The notes: generated by a model from the letters alone, not told the origin. A stretch of DNA of 27,765 bases from Gemmatimonadota bacterium (GCA_024638395.1 JAHEKK010000002.1:1-27765), one strand, 5' to 3'; positions 1-7,213 are shown, counted from the first letter of the stretch. Made by a program: numbers and translations.

Positions 1-24
1 CTCTACCAACTGAGCTACGTCAGC
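1..24 (-). tRNA. tRNA-Thr 5' end, cut by window edge
   Basis: On the minus strand, reading from 24 downward, the sequence starts GCTGACG-TA-GCTC and continues into a D-arm (AGTTGGTAGAG), the standard start of bacterial tRNA-Thr. Only the acceptor 5' strand and part of the D-arm are inside the window, so the anticodon cannot be read. Copy 2 of the repeat carries the same 5' end and shows TGT. An intact gene probably continues to the left. In many bacteria tRNA-Thr, tRNA-Tyr and tRNA-Gly lie upstream of tuf, which would fit, but this is inference. Confidence 0.55.
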
Positions 25-209
25 GCGAGAGAATTGTAATCGAGTCCCTGCGTCAGCGCCGCCCCGCAAACATCACGGTCCAGGCTGCGGAGATCGGATG
101 CAGGGGTAGGCGGGCGAGGAGCGAGGGCCGAGGGGTAGCAGCGCTACTTCGCAGGCCCACGGGACGAGAGGGAGCGAGGCGACCGTCCCAACGACGCCCT
201 GCGCCGATA
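1..209. repeat. Tandem repeat copy 1 (tRNA-Thr-associated)
   Basis: Left copy of a duplicated unit. Bases 1-121 are identical to 262-382 (offset 261) and bases 172-209 are identical to 431-468 (offset 259). The core between them (122-171) is only partly alignable with the core of copy 2. The copy begins inside a minus-strand tRNA-Thr 5' arm and so probably continues outside the window. The core contains a small perfect hairpin (GTAGC-AGC-GCTAC, 135-147). No protein-coding gene is credible here. Confidence 0.85.
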
Positions 210-230
210 TGCGCAGCCCGAAACACACGC

Positions 231-285
231 CGAACCCCGGACCTGCTGATTACAGGAGCTGCTCTACCAACTGAGCTACGTCAGC
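231..285 (-). pseudogene. Truncated tRNA-Thr(TGT) remnant
   Basis: Reading the minus strand from 285, an acceptor 5' strand (GCTGACG), a D-arm (GCTC-AGTTGGTA-GAGC), an anticodon arm with TGTAA, a variable loop (AGGTC) and the start of a T-arm (CGGGG-TTCG) can be followed. The 5' side of the anticodon stem is two bases short (GCT-CC instead of the GCTGA needed to pair with TCAGC). Similarity ends in the T-loop at 231, with no 3' T-stem or acceptor strand beyond it. It should not yield a functional tRNA. It looks like a broken partial copy of the tRNA at the window edge. Confidence 0.6.
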
Positions 286-468
286 GCGAGAGAATTGTAA
301 TCGAGTCCCTGCGTCAGCGCCGCCCCGCAAACATCACGGTCCAGGCTGCGGAGATCGGATGCAGGGGTAGGCGGGCGAGGAGTTGGGCCAAAACGTAGCG
401 GGGCTAGGTCGCGGGAGCCGCGAAGCCAGAGAGCGAGGCGACCGTCCCAACGACGCCCTGCGCCGATA
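262..468. repeat. Tandem repeat copy 2 (tRNA-Thr-associated)
   Basis: Right copy of the duplicated unit. It has the same 121-base left block (262-382) and 38-base right block (431-468), with a diverged 48-base core (383-430). The core keeps the pattern GTAGC.G.GCTA..TCGC seen in copy 1 but no longer folds into the same perfect hairpin. The right end stops 15 bases before the cysS stop codon. This is either a true local duplication or a contig-end artefact; see findings. Confidence 0.85.
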
Positions 469-483
469 CGAGGGACCCGGAAG

Positions 484-1911
484 TCACCGCGTCTTCTTCC
501 ACCTCGTCCCCCCCACCCCATCCTCCAGCACGATGCCCTCGGCGGCCAACTCGTCGCGAATCCGGTCCGCTTCCTGGAAGTCACGGTTTGCCCTGGCGTC
601 GTTTCTCGCCTCCACAAGTGCCTGGATGCGTTGTTGGTCGCCGGTGTCCGTGGCCCGGGAAGCCTCGGCCAGCTCGACGACGCCAAGAACCCGATCCATT
701 TGTTCCAGCGCGTCGAGGACGGCGGCCCGTGACTCGTCGGAGATCCCCTCCGGCGCAGCATCCAGCACGGTGTTCGTCTCCCGGACCAGCCCCCAGAGAG
801 CGGCCAGCCCCCTTGGGACATTGAGATCATCGCTGATGGCCTCGTCGAATGCCCGGAGGTGCGCCTCAAGGTCAAGGCGTTCTTCGACCCCGGCGCCGGG
901 GGCCGTGGGATGGTCGGTCACCCGGCGCTTGAAATCCACGAGTCGCTGGACCGCTGCCGCCGCTTCATCGATCCCGGAGCGGGTAAACGTGAGTTCGCTC
1001 CGGTAGTGGGCCGACATGAGGGAGAGACGGACGGCGGCAGGATCGTACCCGTCATCCAGCAGTTCACGGACAGTGAAGAAGTTGCCCAATGACTTGGACA
1101 TCTTCTCGCTCCCGAGCGTCAGGTGTTTCACGTGCAGCCAGAACCGGACAAACGGCTTCCCGGTGGCACCTTCAGACTGGGCGATCTCGTTCTCGTGGTG
1201 TGGGAACAGAAGGTCCTCACCACCCAGGTGGATGTCGATGGTGTCCCCAAGGAGGTCGGTTGCCATCACCGAGCATTCCAGATGCCACCCGGGCCTGCCG
1301 GGCCCCCACGGCGACGCCCATACCGCCCCCACTCGCCGGTCGACGTCTTTCGCAGCTTTCCAGAGCACGAAGTCCCTCACGTCTCCTTTCTCGTACTCGT
1401 CCTGGTCGATGCGACTCCGCGTGTCCTCCGACTCCGCCCGATTCCCCGAGAGGCAGCCGTATTGGGGGAAGGACTCGACCGAGAAGTAGACGGACCCGTC
1501 TTCCGTGCGATAGGCATGACCGGAGGCCACCAACCCCTCGATGAAACGGATCATGGCATCGATGTGCGCCGTGGCCCTGGGACGTGCGTCGAACGCGAGG
1601 AACCCCAGGGCCGCCGCGTCGTCCATGAACGCCCGGGCGAAAGGGTCGGTGTGCTCCTCCAACTTCTTGCCGGCCTCCGCCGCTCCTTTGATGGTCTTGT
1701 CGTCGACGTCGGTGAGGTTGACCACGAATCGGACGGAATAGCCCTTCCATTCAAGCGTTCGGTGAAGAAGGTCGTAGACGAGGAAGGTCCTGAAATTCCC
1801 GATGTGAGCAGAGTCGTAGATGGTCGGACCGCACCCGTAGACTGTGACCTCGCCGGGACTCTGGGGCTGGAAATCCACAGTCGCGCGGCGGAGGGAGTCA
1901 TGGAGTTTCAC
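484..1911 (-). CDS. cysS: Cysteinyl-tRNA synthetase
   Basis: Class I aminoacyl-tRNA synthetase that charges tRNA-Cys in the cytoplasm. The 475-residue product has the usual length (E. coli 461). Visible signatures are the HIGH-type motif HIGN at residues 36-39, KMSKS at 270-274, and the four zinc ligands that select cysteine: C27, C213, H238 and E242 (in FPHHENE). The start is GTG at 1911, chosen because homology begins with the first residues (KLHDSLRR) and a purine-rich stretch lies just upstream. It is the last gene of the long minus-strand series, 93 bases after the preceding NTF2-like gene. No intrinsic terminator with a U-tract is seen before the repeat region. Identity is secure. Confidence 0.97.
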   Translation of the reverse strand: MKLHDSLRRATVDFQPQSPGEVTVYGCGPTIYDSAHIGNFRTFLVYDLLHRTLEWKGYSVRFVVNLTDVDDKTIKGAAEAGKKLEEHTDPFARAFMDDAAALGFLAFDARPRATAHIDAMIRFIEGLVASGHAYRTEDGSVYFSVESFPQYGCLSGNRAESEDTRSRIDQDEYEKGDVRDFVLWKAAKDVDRRVGAVWASPWGPGRPGWHLECSVMATDLLGDTIDIHLGGEDLLFPHHENEIAQSEGATGKPFVRFWLHVKHLTLGSEKMSKSLGNFFTVRELLDDGYDPAAVRLSLMSAHYRSELTFTRSGIDEAAAAVQRLVDFKRRVTDHPTAPGAGVEERLDLEAHLRAFDEAISDDLNVPRGLAALWGLVRETNTVLDAAPEGISDESRAAVLDALEQMDRVLGVVELAEASRATDTGDQQRIQALVEARNDARANRDFQEADRIRDELAAEGIVLEDGVGGTRWKKTR

Positions 1912-2004
1912 GGAGGCTCTTTCCTGGCTGTGAAGAGGTCACTGGCCCTTCCAACACGGCGTAGGGGCCACAAGGATGTCCGGCGTAAGCCCCGGGAGTG
2001 AAAC

Positions 2005-2442
2005 CTACCGCGGACGAATCGTTCGCAATTCGTCGATTCGCCAACCGGCGTCGGTACGGGTGAGGCCCAGGAATATGGTGGCCTCGAAGGCCTCGCCTGT
2101 CACCTCGCTGGAGCCGTGCCAGGCGAGCTCTCCGTAGGCCCGATCGGGCTCCTCCGCCATCTGGGACACGCGACGGACTTCAACGGACGTCGACACCCAA
2201 TCACCCCAATACGACTCGAGGGCGGCGAGAACCCGACGCGTCGCCACGCCACCGTATCCCTCGCTCTCGAGGTTCAAGCGGACGCCATCGGCAGAGAACA
2301 ACTCCCGAACCCCGGCGGGCTGCTCCCGGTGCCACGCGGAGGCGAACCGGGACGCTACCTGATCGGGAGATTGGGCGGAACCCTGGACCGGCCCCCCCGC
2401 CAAGAGGCCTGCGGTCAGAGCGACCATTATCCACGCCTTCAC
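2005..2442 (-). CDS. Secreted NTF2-like (DUF4783-type) protein
   Basis: A 145-residue protein with a signal peptide (about residues 1-24, hydrophobic core IMVALTAGLLAGG, ending near GSAQS). It is followed by one alpha+beta domain resembling the NTF2/SnoaL fold. The layout (VASRFASAW...LFSADGVRLNLESEGYGG...GELAWHG...FLGLTRTDAGWRIDELRTIR) resembles the DUF4783 family known mainly from Bacteroidota. No catalytic residues can be named and the function is unknown; it probably acts in the periplasm. Its GTG start overlaps the pyrF stop in a GTGA, so it should be translated by coupling to pyrF, although no pyrimidine role is implied. Confidence 0.75.
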   Translation of the reverse strand: MKAWIMVALTAGLLAGGPVQGSAQSPDQVASRFASAWHREQPAGVRELFSADGVRLNLESEGYGGVATRRVLAALESYWGDWVSTSVEVRRVSQMAEEPDRAYGELAWHGSSEVTGEAFEATIFLGLTRTDAGWRIDELRTIRPR

Positions 2443-3146
2443 GACGCCCCCGCCATGGCCGAGCGGCCCTCCTCAACGGCACGCTGAAATGCCGCCGCCG
2501 GGTCTGACGCCCGTGTTATGGGTCGACCCATGACGAGCCGCGTGGCGCCGGAACGGAAGGCTTCCGCGGGTGTCGAAACGCGGCGCTGGTCGTCGAGGGC
2601 GTCGTCCCGGAACCGGACGCCCGGTGTCACGACCTCGCTCCCCGAGGGGATCGCTTCCGATACCGCCCTGGCCTCCCTTGGCGAGCAGACGATTCCGCCG
2701 GCGCCTGCCTCCGTGGACGATCGTGCGATACGCACCACTTCGGCCTCCACGCTATCCACTTCCCGGCCCCAGACGCGAGACAGCTCGGCCCGGTCGAGAG
2801 ACGTAAGCACGGTGACGGCCAGGAGTGTGAGGCGCCCCGATGCAGCCCTCGCAGCCGCCTCGATCATCCTCGGGCCTCCGGTGCCATGCACCGTCAGGAA
2901 TCGCACACCCAGATCCGCGGCCCGCTCGACCGCGCCGGCCACCGTATTGGGGATGTCATGGAGCTTCAGGTCCAGGAAGACTTCCTTCTCCTGGGCCGAA
3001 AGGGAGGACACGAAGCCGGGCCCACTCGCCGTGTACAACTCCAGTCCCACCTTGTAGAACGTCGTGTCGGGGCCCAACAGGTCCATGATCCCCTGGGCGG
3101 CGGCGGGACTCTCGACGTCGAGAGGGACGATGATTCGGTCGTTCAC
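2439..3146 (-). CDS. pyrF: Orotidine 5'-phosphate decarboxylase
   Basis: Catalyses the last step of UMP synthesis, OMP to UMP plus CO2. The 235-residue TIM barrel shows the catalytic Asp-Lys-Asp cluster in DLKLHDIPNT, the N-terminal substrate strand (RIIVPLDV), and the C-terminal phosphate-binding region (VTPGVRF...RLVMGRPITRA). The GTG at 3146 is preferred over upstream in-frame starts because the family begins at NDRIIVPLD and the upstream extension (35 residues, Arg/Pro/Ser-rich) is pyrD sequence read in another frame. The start overlaps the pyrD stop as GTGA, and the stop overlaps the next gene's GTG in the same way. It is adjacent to pyrD, as expected for a pyrimidine pair. Confidence 0.95.
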   Translation of the reverse strand: MNDRIIVPLDVESPAAAQGIMDLLGPDTTFYKVGLELYTASGPGFVSSLSAQEKEVFLDLKLHDIPNTVAGAVERAADLGVRFLTVHGTGGPRMIEAAARAASGRLTLLAVTVLTSLDRAELSRVWGREVDSVEAEVVRIARSSTEAGAGGIVCSPREARAVSEAIPSGSEVVTPGVRFRDDALDDQRRVSTPAEAFRSGATRLVMGRPITRASDPAAAFQRAVEEGRSAMAGAS

Positions 3147-4072
3147 GATCCGGAGGGAACGGGGCCTGAGGCCGTGGCGGCTGGGGCGGGCCGATGGGTG
3201 GCGGCCCTGTTTCGGGCACGAGCCACTCCTAGAGCTACACGAGGCGCGCACCGGGGGTCCGCGAAGGAGCCCGTGCCCACCTGGACCAGGCTGGCCCCGG
3301 CGTCCAGGTAGAGCAAGGCGTCCTCGGCGGTGAGAATCCCTCCGACACCAACTACCGGGACCTCGACCTTTCGAGCGATGGCTCGCACGGCGCCCAATCC
3401 GACGGGCAGCATTCCGGGCCCGCTCGTCCCACCCGGGCCTGCGCCCAGCGCAGGGGTCCCAGTGCGGGGTTCAGCCAGATACCCCGGCATCGTGTTCACC
3501 GCGGTGATGCCGTCGGCGCCTTTGGCAACGGCCAGCGCCGCCGTGGAGGCGATGTCGGGATCGTTGGGCGCCAGTTTCACCAGGAGGGGCCGCGTAGTCA
3601 GGGGCCGCACGAGATCGAGAACCGCTTCTAGGGATTCGGGATCCAGGGCGAAAGGTCGCCCTCCCAGCCGTGCGTCGTTCGGACAGGAGAGGTTGAGCTC
3701 GAAGGCCACGAACCCGTCCTCGGTGTTCAGGCCGTCTACGACGTCGGCGTACTCCTGCGGCCTGTGACCGACCACCGAAATGATGACGGGTAGGCCCTCG
3801 AGGTGGTCCCGCATCCACGGAAGCTTCTCCGACAGGACGCCCTCGAGGCCCGGATTGGCCAGTCCTACCGAATTGAGCATGCCGTGGCGATACTCGGCCA
3901 CCCGCGGAGGGGGATTCCCACCCCGGGGCTCCAGGGTCACGGACTTGGTGACGAGGCCCCCGATGTCGGCGAGGTCCATGACATCCACCACGGGCTCACC
4001 GAAGCCACAGGTTCCTGCGGCGAGAAGAACGGGATGCCGGAACTCTACGCCGAAGACCTGTGTTGGCGTCAT
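3143..4072 (-). CDS. pyrD: Dihydroorotate dehydrogenase, class 1B
   Basis: FMN enzyme oxidising dihydroorotate to orotate, the fourth step of pyrimidine synthesis. The 309-residue product carries the class 1 active-site motif NLSCPN, with Cys as the catalytic base, and lacks the N-terminal membrane helix of class 2 enzymes. LVTKSVTLEPRGGNPPPR and the FMN-phosphate region (VPVVGVGGI...GASLVQVGTG) are typical of class 1B, which normally pairs with the iron-sulfur/FAD subunit PyrK. No pyrK is present in this window. The ATG at 4072 is chosen because homology begins there (TPTQVFGVEFRHPVLLAAGT); the upstream 33 residues are amidase sequence in another frame. The start overlaps the amidase stop (ATGA). 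Confidence 0.94.
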   Translation of the reverse strand: MTPTQVFGVEFRHPVLLAAGTCGFGEPVVDVMDLADIGGLVTKSVTLEPRGGNPPPRVAEYRHGMLNSVGLANPGLEGVLSEKLPWMRDHLEGLPVIISVVGHRPQEYADVVDGLNTEDGFVAFELNLSCPNDARLGGRPFALDPESLEAVLDLVRPLTTRPLLVKLAPNDPDIASTAALAVAKGADGITAVNTMPGYLAEPRTGTPALGAGPGGTSGPGMLPVGLGAVRAIARKVEVPVVGVGGILTAEDALLYLDAGASLVQVGTGSFADPRCAPRVALGVARARNRAATHRPAPAATASGPVPSGS

Positions 4073-4947
4073 CTGGGACCGGGTGGTGCCGTCCCGCGGA
4101 CGCCCAAGCCACCGCTTTGGCCCGGGGGATAGTGGTCGAAGAAAGCGTAGATCCCCTCGGCGATTCCCCACGCCAGGCTCCGCTGATGGACGCTCTGGAC
4201 CAGCCGTGATTCCTCCGTCCGATTGGTCAGATAACCCAGTTCAACCAGGATCCCGGGCATCAGCGTGTTGGTGATGACCGCAAGAGGAGCCTGCCGAACG
4301 CCCAGGTCACGCGTATTGGGGACCGACGTCATCCCCTGGCGCACGGATTCCGCGAACACGGAAGACCAGTGGTGAGCGTCCAGGTTCATGAGCTCTTTGA
4401 GGATGCCATCCAACTCCCGGTCATCGACCACGCGAAACGAAACATCCGCGGCGGCGGGGGCCGCGTTCTCCATGGCCGCCACGCGCCGCTCATGCTCCGT
4501 GCGGGCCTCGCTCAGAAAGTAGACCTCGAAGCCTCGAGTAACGGAATCTCCGGGCATGGCGTTGGCGTGGATCGATAGGAATACGCCCGTGCGCTGTCCC
4601 TTCAGATCCATGGCCATCTCACCCCGGCGCCACGGAGCCAGGTAACGGTCTTCGTCGCGTGTCAGGTGTACTTCGATACCGGGGTCGAGGCTGAGGATGT
4701 CCGCCAGCTCTCGGGCGACAGCCAGGGCGACGTCCTTCTCCCGCACGCCGGAGATTCCGACCGTGCCGGGGTCATTGCCACCGTGCCCCGCGTCGATGAT
4801 CACCACCCGAACGGCGGCATCCAGGGTGTCGTTCTCGGCAGGGTCGGGCGGGCCCTGGGCGATGGCCTGGCTCGCCGTGAGGAGGAGCGCCGCAAACCCG
4901 CCGAGGCAGGGCCGCCACGGACGGCCGCGAGAGAGGCGAGGACGCAT
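4069..4947 (-). CDS. N-acetylmuramoyl-L-alanine amidase (Amidase_3)
   Basis: Zinc hydrolase that cleaves the amide bond between MurNAc and the stem peptide, acting in the periplasm in cell separation or wall turnover. The signal peptide spans roughly residues 1-31 (GGFAALLLTASQAIAQ). The AmiA/B/C fold is shown by IIDAGHGGNDPG with zinc ligand H55, E70 (REKDV), SIHANA with H127, and the catalytic Glu E236 in PGILVELGYLTN. The insert after SIHANA may be the regulatory helix region seen in divisome-activated amidases, but that is inference. No LysM or SPOR domain is visible. Its start overlaps the smpB stop by one base (TGATG) and its stop overlaps the pyrD start. Confidence 0.92.
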   Translation of the reverse strand: MRPRLSRGRPWRPCLGGFAALLLTASQAIAQGPPDPAENDTLDAAVRVVIIDAGHGGNDPGTVGISGVREKDVALAVARELADILSLDPGIEVHLTRDEDRYLAPWRRGEMAMDLKGQRTGVFLSIHANAMPGDSVTRGFEVYFLSEARTEHERRVAAMENAAPAAADVSFRVVDDRELDGILKELMNLDAHHWSSVFAESVRQGMTSVPNTRDLGVRQAPLAVITNTLMPGILVELGYLTNRTEESRLVQSVHQRSLAWGIAEGIYAFFDHYPPGQSGGLGVRGTAPPGPR

Positions 4948-5426
4948 CAGTCCTCGCCCCGTATGGCTCGCTGAGCCTCCCGGTCCATGGTCCTCCGCTT
5001 CAGCTCTTCTCTCCGGTCGTAGTGCTTCTTACCCCGGCAAAGGGCGAGCGTGATCTTCGCCTTCCCCCTTCGAAAGTACAAATCGAGGGGGATCAGGGTC
5101 AGTCCCTTTTCCTCCACCTTGCCTGCGAGGCGACGGATTTCATCTCGTCGAAGGAGCAACTTCCGTACCCGGGTCTCGTCGTGATTCCACCTTCCGCCGG
5201 CAGCGTACGGGCTGATGTGGAGGTTGTGGAGCCAGATCTCGCCACCGTCCAGCCGGGCGAAGGCATCCTGAAACGCGACCTTTCCGGAACGGACGGACTT
5301 CACCTCTGTGCCCTTCAAGACGAGGCCCGCTTCCCACGTATCCAGGACCTTGAAGTCGTGGCGCGCCTTCTTGTTCCGGGCGACGACCAATCGCCCTTCG
5401 TCGGCGTCTCCGCCCTTCTTGGCCAA
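4947..5426 (-). CDS. smpB: SsrA-binding protein SmpB
   Basis: RNA-binding partner of tmRNA in trans-translation, which rescues stalled ribosomes. The 159-residue product matches the usual length. It has the conserved N-terminal segment (VVARNKKARHDFKVLDTWEAGLVLKGTEVKSVR), the beta-barrel segment WLHNLHISPY, and the basic tail (LALCRGKKHYDRREELKRRTMDREAQRAI) that mimics an anticodon arm in the ribosome. The ATG at 5426 is only 9 bases after the transaldolase stop, so the two are probably cotranscribed. The tmRNA gene ssrA was not found in this window. Confidence 0.96.
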   Translation of the reverse strand: MAKKGGDADEGRLVVARNKKARHDFKVLDTWEAGLVLKGTEVKSVRSGKVAFQDAFARLDGGEIWLHNLHISPYAAGGRWNHDETRVRKLLLRRDEIRRLAGKVEEKGLTLIPLDLYFRRGKAKITLALCRGKKHYDRREELKRRTMDREAQRAIRGED

Positions 5427-5435
5427 GGGGCGCGT

Positions 5436-6122
5436 CTACTCCGACCCGGCCCCTGCCGCAGCGGGGGTTCTGGTCGCCTCTCGAGCTCGCCAGTCGGACA
5501 GGAAGCGCTCGATGCCCCTGTCCGTCAGGGGGTGGGTCAGGCCTTGCTTCAAGACCCTCAAGGGACAGGTGGCGATGTGAGCCCCGGCAAGGGCGGATTC
5601 AATCACGTGGCGGGGGTGGCGGATCGAGGCCGCGAGGATTTGCGTCTCGATGTCGTGATCCTGTTCGAAGATGGCGGCGATCTCGCGGATCAGGTCCGTG
5701 CCGTCTTGGGAGATGTCGTCCAGTCGCCCGATGAACGGAGATACCACAAAGGCCCCGGCCAGGGCGGCCATGAGGGCTTGGTTGGCATTGAAGATCAATG
5801 TGACGTTGCAGCGGATTCCGTCTTCCTTCAGTCGGGCGACGGCCTCGAGGCCCGCAGCCGTGCACGGCACTTTCACGATGACGTTCGGGTGCCACGCCGC
5901 GAACTCCCGTCCCTCGCGCACCATTCCGTCCGCGTCCTCGGACACGGCCTCGGCGCTGATCGGCCCGTCGACCAGTCCGGCGATGGTTCGGATCGTGTCC
6001 TGGAAGTCCGCGCCTTCCTCCTTGGCCAGAAGGCTCGGATTGGTGGTCACGCCGCTGAGGATTCCCCAACGGGCCGCCTCACGGATTTCGTTCAGGTTCG
6101 CCGTGTCCAGATAGATCTTCAA
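5436..6122 (-). CDS. tal: Transaldolase, short TalC/Fsa type
   Basis: Class I aldolase of the small transaldolase/fructose-6-phosphate aldolase family (228 residues). The Schiff-base lysine is K84 in NVIVKVPCT, and the N-terminus (KIYLDTANLNEIREA...GVTTNPSLL) is typical. At residue 58 the sequence is SAEAV: the Glu sits where E. coli FsaA has Gln59, and Glu at this site is associated with transaldolase rather than free-dihydroxyacetone aldolase activity. Transaldolase is therefore preferred, linking the pentose phosphate pathway to glycolysis alongside pgi and pyk here. The start codon is TTG at 6122, supported by GAGGAG nine bases upstream (6132-6137). The final 20 residues are Ala-rich and probably disordered. 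Confidence 0.9.
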   Translation of the reverse strand: MKIYLDTANLNEIREAARWGILSGVTTNPSLLAKEEGADFQDTIRTIAGLVDGPISAEAVSEDADGMVREGREFAAWHPNVIVKVPCTAAGLEAVARLKEDGIRCNVTLIFNANQALMAALAGAFVVSPFIGRLDDISQDGTDLIREIAAIFEQDHDIETQILAASIRHPRHVIESALAGAHIATCPLRVLKQGLTHPLTDRGIERFLSDWRAREATRTPAAAGAGSE

Positions 6123-6123
6123 C

Positions 6124-6137
6124 GGAGGTTACTCCTC
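6124..6137 (-). promoter_or_regulatory. Transaldolase RBS with possible sequestering hairpin
   Basis: The Shine-Dalgarno GAGGAG (6137 down to 6132) precedes the TTG start. GGAG (6135-6132) can pair with CTCC (6127-6124) across a TAAC loop. A 4 bp stem directly over the ribosome site plus a TTG codon suggests deliberately modest initiation, but the stem is short and could be chance. Confidence 0.4.
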
Positions 6138-6253
6138 TTGTTCGGTGGCGAGGGACGGTCCTGCCGGCCAGGTCTTGGCGCGCTCGCCCGACCGCCGACG
6201 TCCGGGCATCCACGCTCCCGAGGGCAGCCGGGACGGGGGCGGCCAGGGAGAGA

Positions 6254-6282
6254 ATTATATAGAACCGAGCGCCTCTGGTCGC
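6254..6282 (-). promoter_or_regulatory. Candidate promoter for tal-smpB-ami-pyrDF block
   Basis: A perfect -10 box TATAAT lies on the minus strand at 6259-6254, in a short AT-rich island of an otherwise GC-rich gap. The -35 region at 17 bp spacing (GCGACC, 6282-6277) is poor. A start near 6246 would give a leader of about 124 bases before the TTG codon. The gap 6123-6281 contains no gene. Confidence 0.45.
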
Positions 6283-7133
6283 TACGCCGGGGACGGTTCC
6301 GGGGCGTCGTCCTCGGTGCCGGGGTCCAGGTAGCTGTGGGCCAGCAGGCCACCGAAAACGAAGGCCGAGGACGTGTAGTACACCCAGAAGAACAGGACCG
6401 CGAGGTTCGCCAGGTTGCCGTAGACGCTGTCGTACTGTGCGAGGCCCGTGACGTACCATCCAAAGGCGTACTTCAGCCCTTCGTGGAGCACCGCCATGAT
6501 CGTCGCGGCGAGGGCGGCCATCCGCCAGGAGATCTTGTCGTCCGCGAGGAACCGGTACACCAGAACGAGGACGATCCAGATCGCCACGAGGCCCGTCGTC
6601 TGGACGAGGGCCGATTGGAGCAGGGAGAGGGCATCACCCCGAAGGCCGGTGCGCCCGAGCCAACCGCTGCCCCACGCTCGCACGAATACGGTGGCACCGA
6701 GGTTCAGGGTGACCAGCATGGTCCCCAGGAACACGGCCGCGAGATCAAAGAGCTTCCCGTGGATGACGCCCTTGCTCGGCGTAATCTCGAAGACCTGCCG
6801 AAGCACCGTGCGCAGGGTCCCAACGAGGCGGGTCAAGAACCAGAGGAACAGGACGGTACCGAGAGCGCTCACTCCAGCTCGATCACGGATGAGCCCGTCC
6901 AGAACGTCGTCCACCAGCTCTCCCGACCCCCAGTTTCCGGTCGTGGTGTTCACGGCAGCCCGGAGGAGTCGGAGGACCAGGCCCGCGGGATCTTCCACAA
7001 GGGGAAGCAGGAAACCCACCACGCCCAGGAGAAGGAAGGCAAAGGGAACGGCGGTGAGCACCACATTGAAGGAGATGGCGCCCGCAAGGAAGAACAGATT
7101 GATCTGCTCCGCCCGAGCAGCGGCCCGAGCCAA
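6282..7133 (-). CDS. YihY/BrkB-family inner membrane protein
   Basis: Polytopic membrane protein of the YihY/virulence factor BrkB family, once misnamed RNase BN; its biochemical role is unsettled. About six membrane segments can be seen (around FFLAGAISFNVVLTAVPFAFLLLGVVGFLL, LGTVLFLWFLTRLVGTL, LAAVFLGTMLVTLNLGATVFV, TTGLVAIWIVLVLVYRFL, MAALAATIMAVLHEGLKYAF, LAVLFFWVYYTSSAFVFGGLLAHSYL). The loop YDSVYGNLANLAVLFFWVYY is the strongest family signature. The start is uncertain: TTG at 7133 has no clear ribosome site, and the reading frame stays open upstream into the ytxH end without another ATG/GTG/TTG in the adjoining stretch, so a few residues may be missing. The C-terminal tail is acidic and Pro-rich. 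Confidence 0.88.
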   Translation of the reverse strand: MARAAARAEQINLFFLAGAISFNVVLTAVPFAFLLLGVVGFLLPLVEDPAGLVLRLLRAAVNTTTGNWGSGELVDDVLDGLIRDRAGVSALGTVLFLWFLTRLVGTLRTVLRQVFEITPSKGVIHGKLFDLAAVFLGTMLVTLNLGATVFVRAWGSGWLGRTGLRGDALSLLQSALVQTTGLVAIWIVLVLVYRFLADDKISWRMAALAATIMAVLHEGLKYAFGWYVTGLAQYDSVYGNLANLAVLFFWVYYTSSAFVFGGLLAHSYLDPGTEDDAPEPSPA

Positions 7134-7213
7134 AGCGCGGCGGACGGAGCGGCCTGAGGACGTCAGCGGGGGCCCGCCGCCCGATTGTCCAGCCGATTGA
7201 GTCTCACCGGAGC

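Noticed and set aside
33..38. TACAAT as a tRNA-Thr -10 box (also at 294-299)
   Set aside because: Well placed 9 bases before the tRNA, but no acceptable -35 exists at 16-18 bp and the same bases belong to the tRNA-like 3' stretch, so it is not listed as a promoter.
1..468. CRISPR array or phage attachment site
   Set aside because: Only two long copies, no regular spacers and no cas or integrase genes. The duplicated tRNA part is the 5' end, whereas attachment sites usually duplicate the 3' end.
276..875. 199-codon minus-strand frame reaching from cysS into the repeat
   Set aside because: It overlaps cysS in another frame and ends on the TAG inside the tRNA 5' end. The composition is Arg/Ser/Pro-rich without homology.
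5022..7157. 711-codon open frame on the plus strand
   Set aside because: It runs antisense to smpB, transaldolase and yihY, all clear genes. Its translation is low-complexity Gly/Arg/Asp-rich with no family resemblance, typical of antisense frames in GC-rich DNA.
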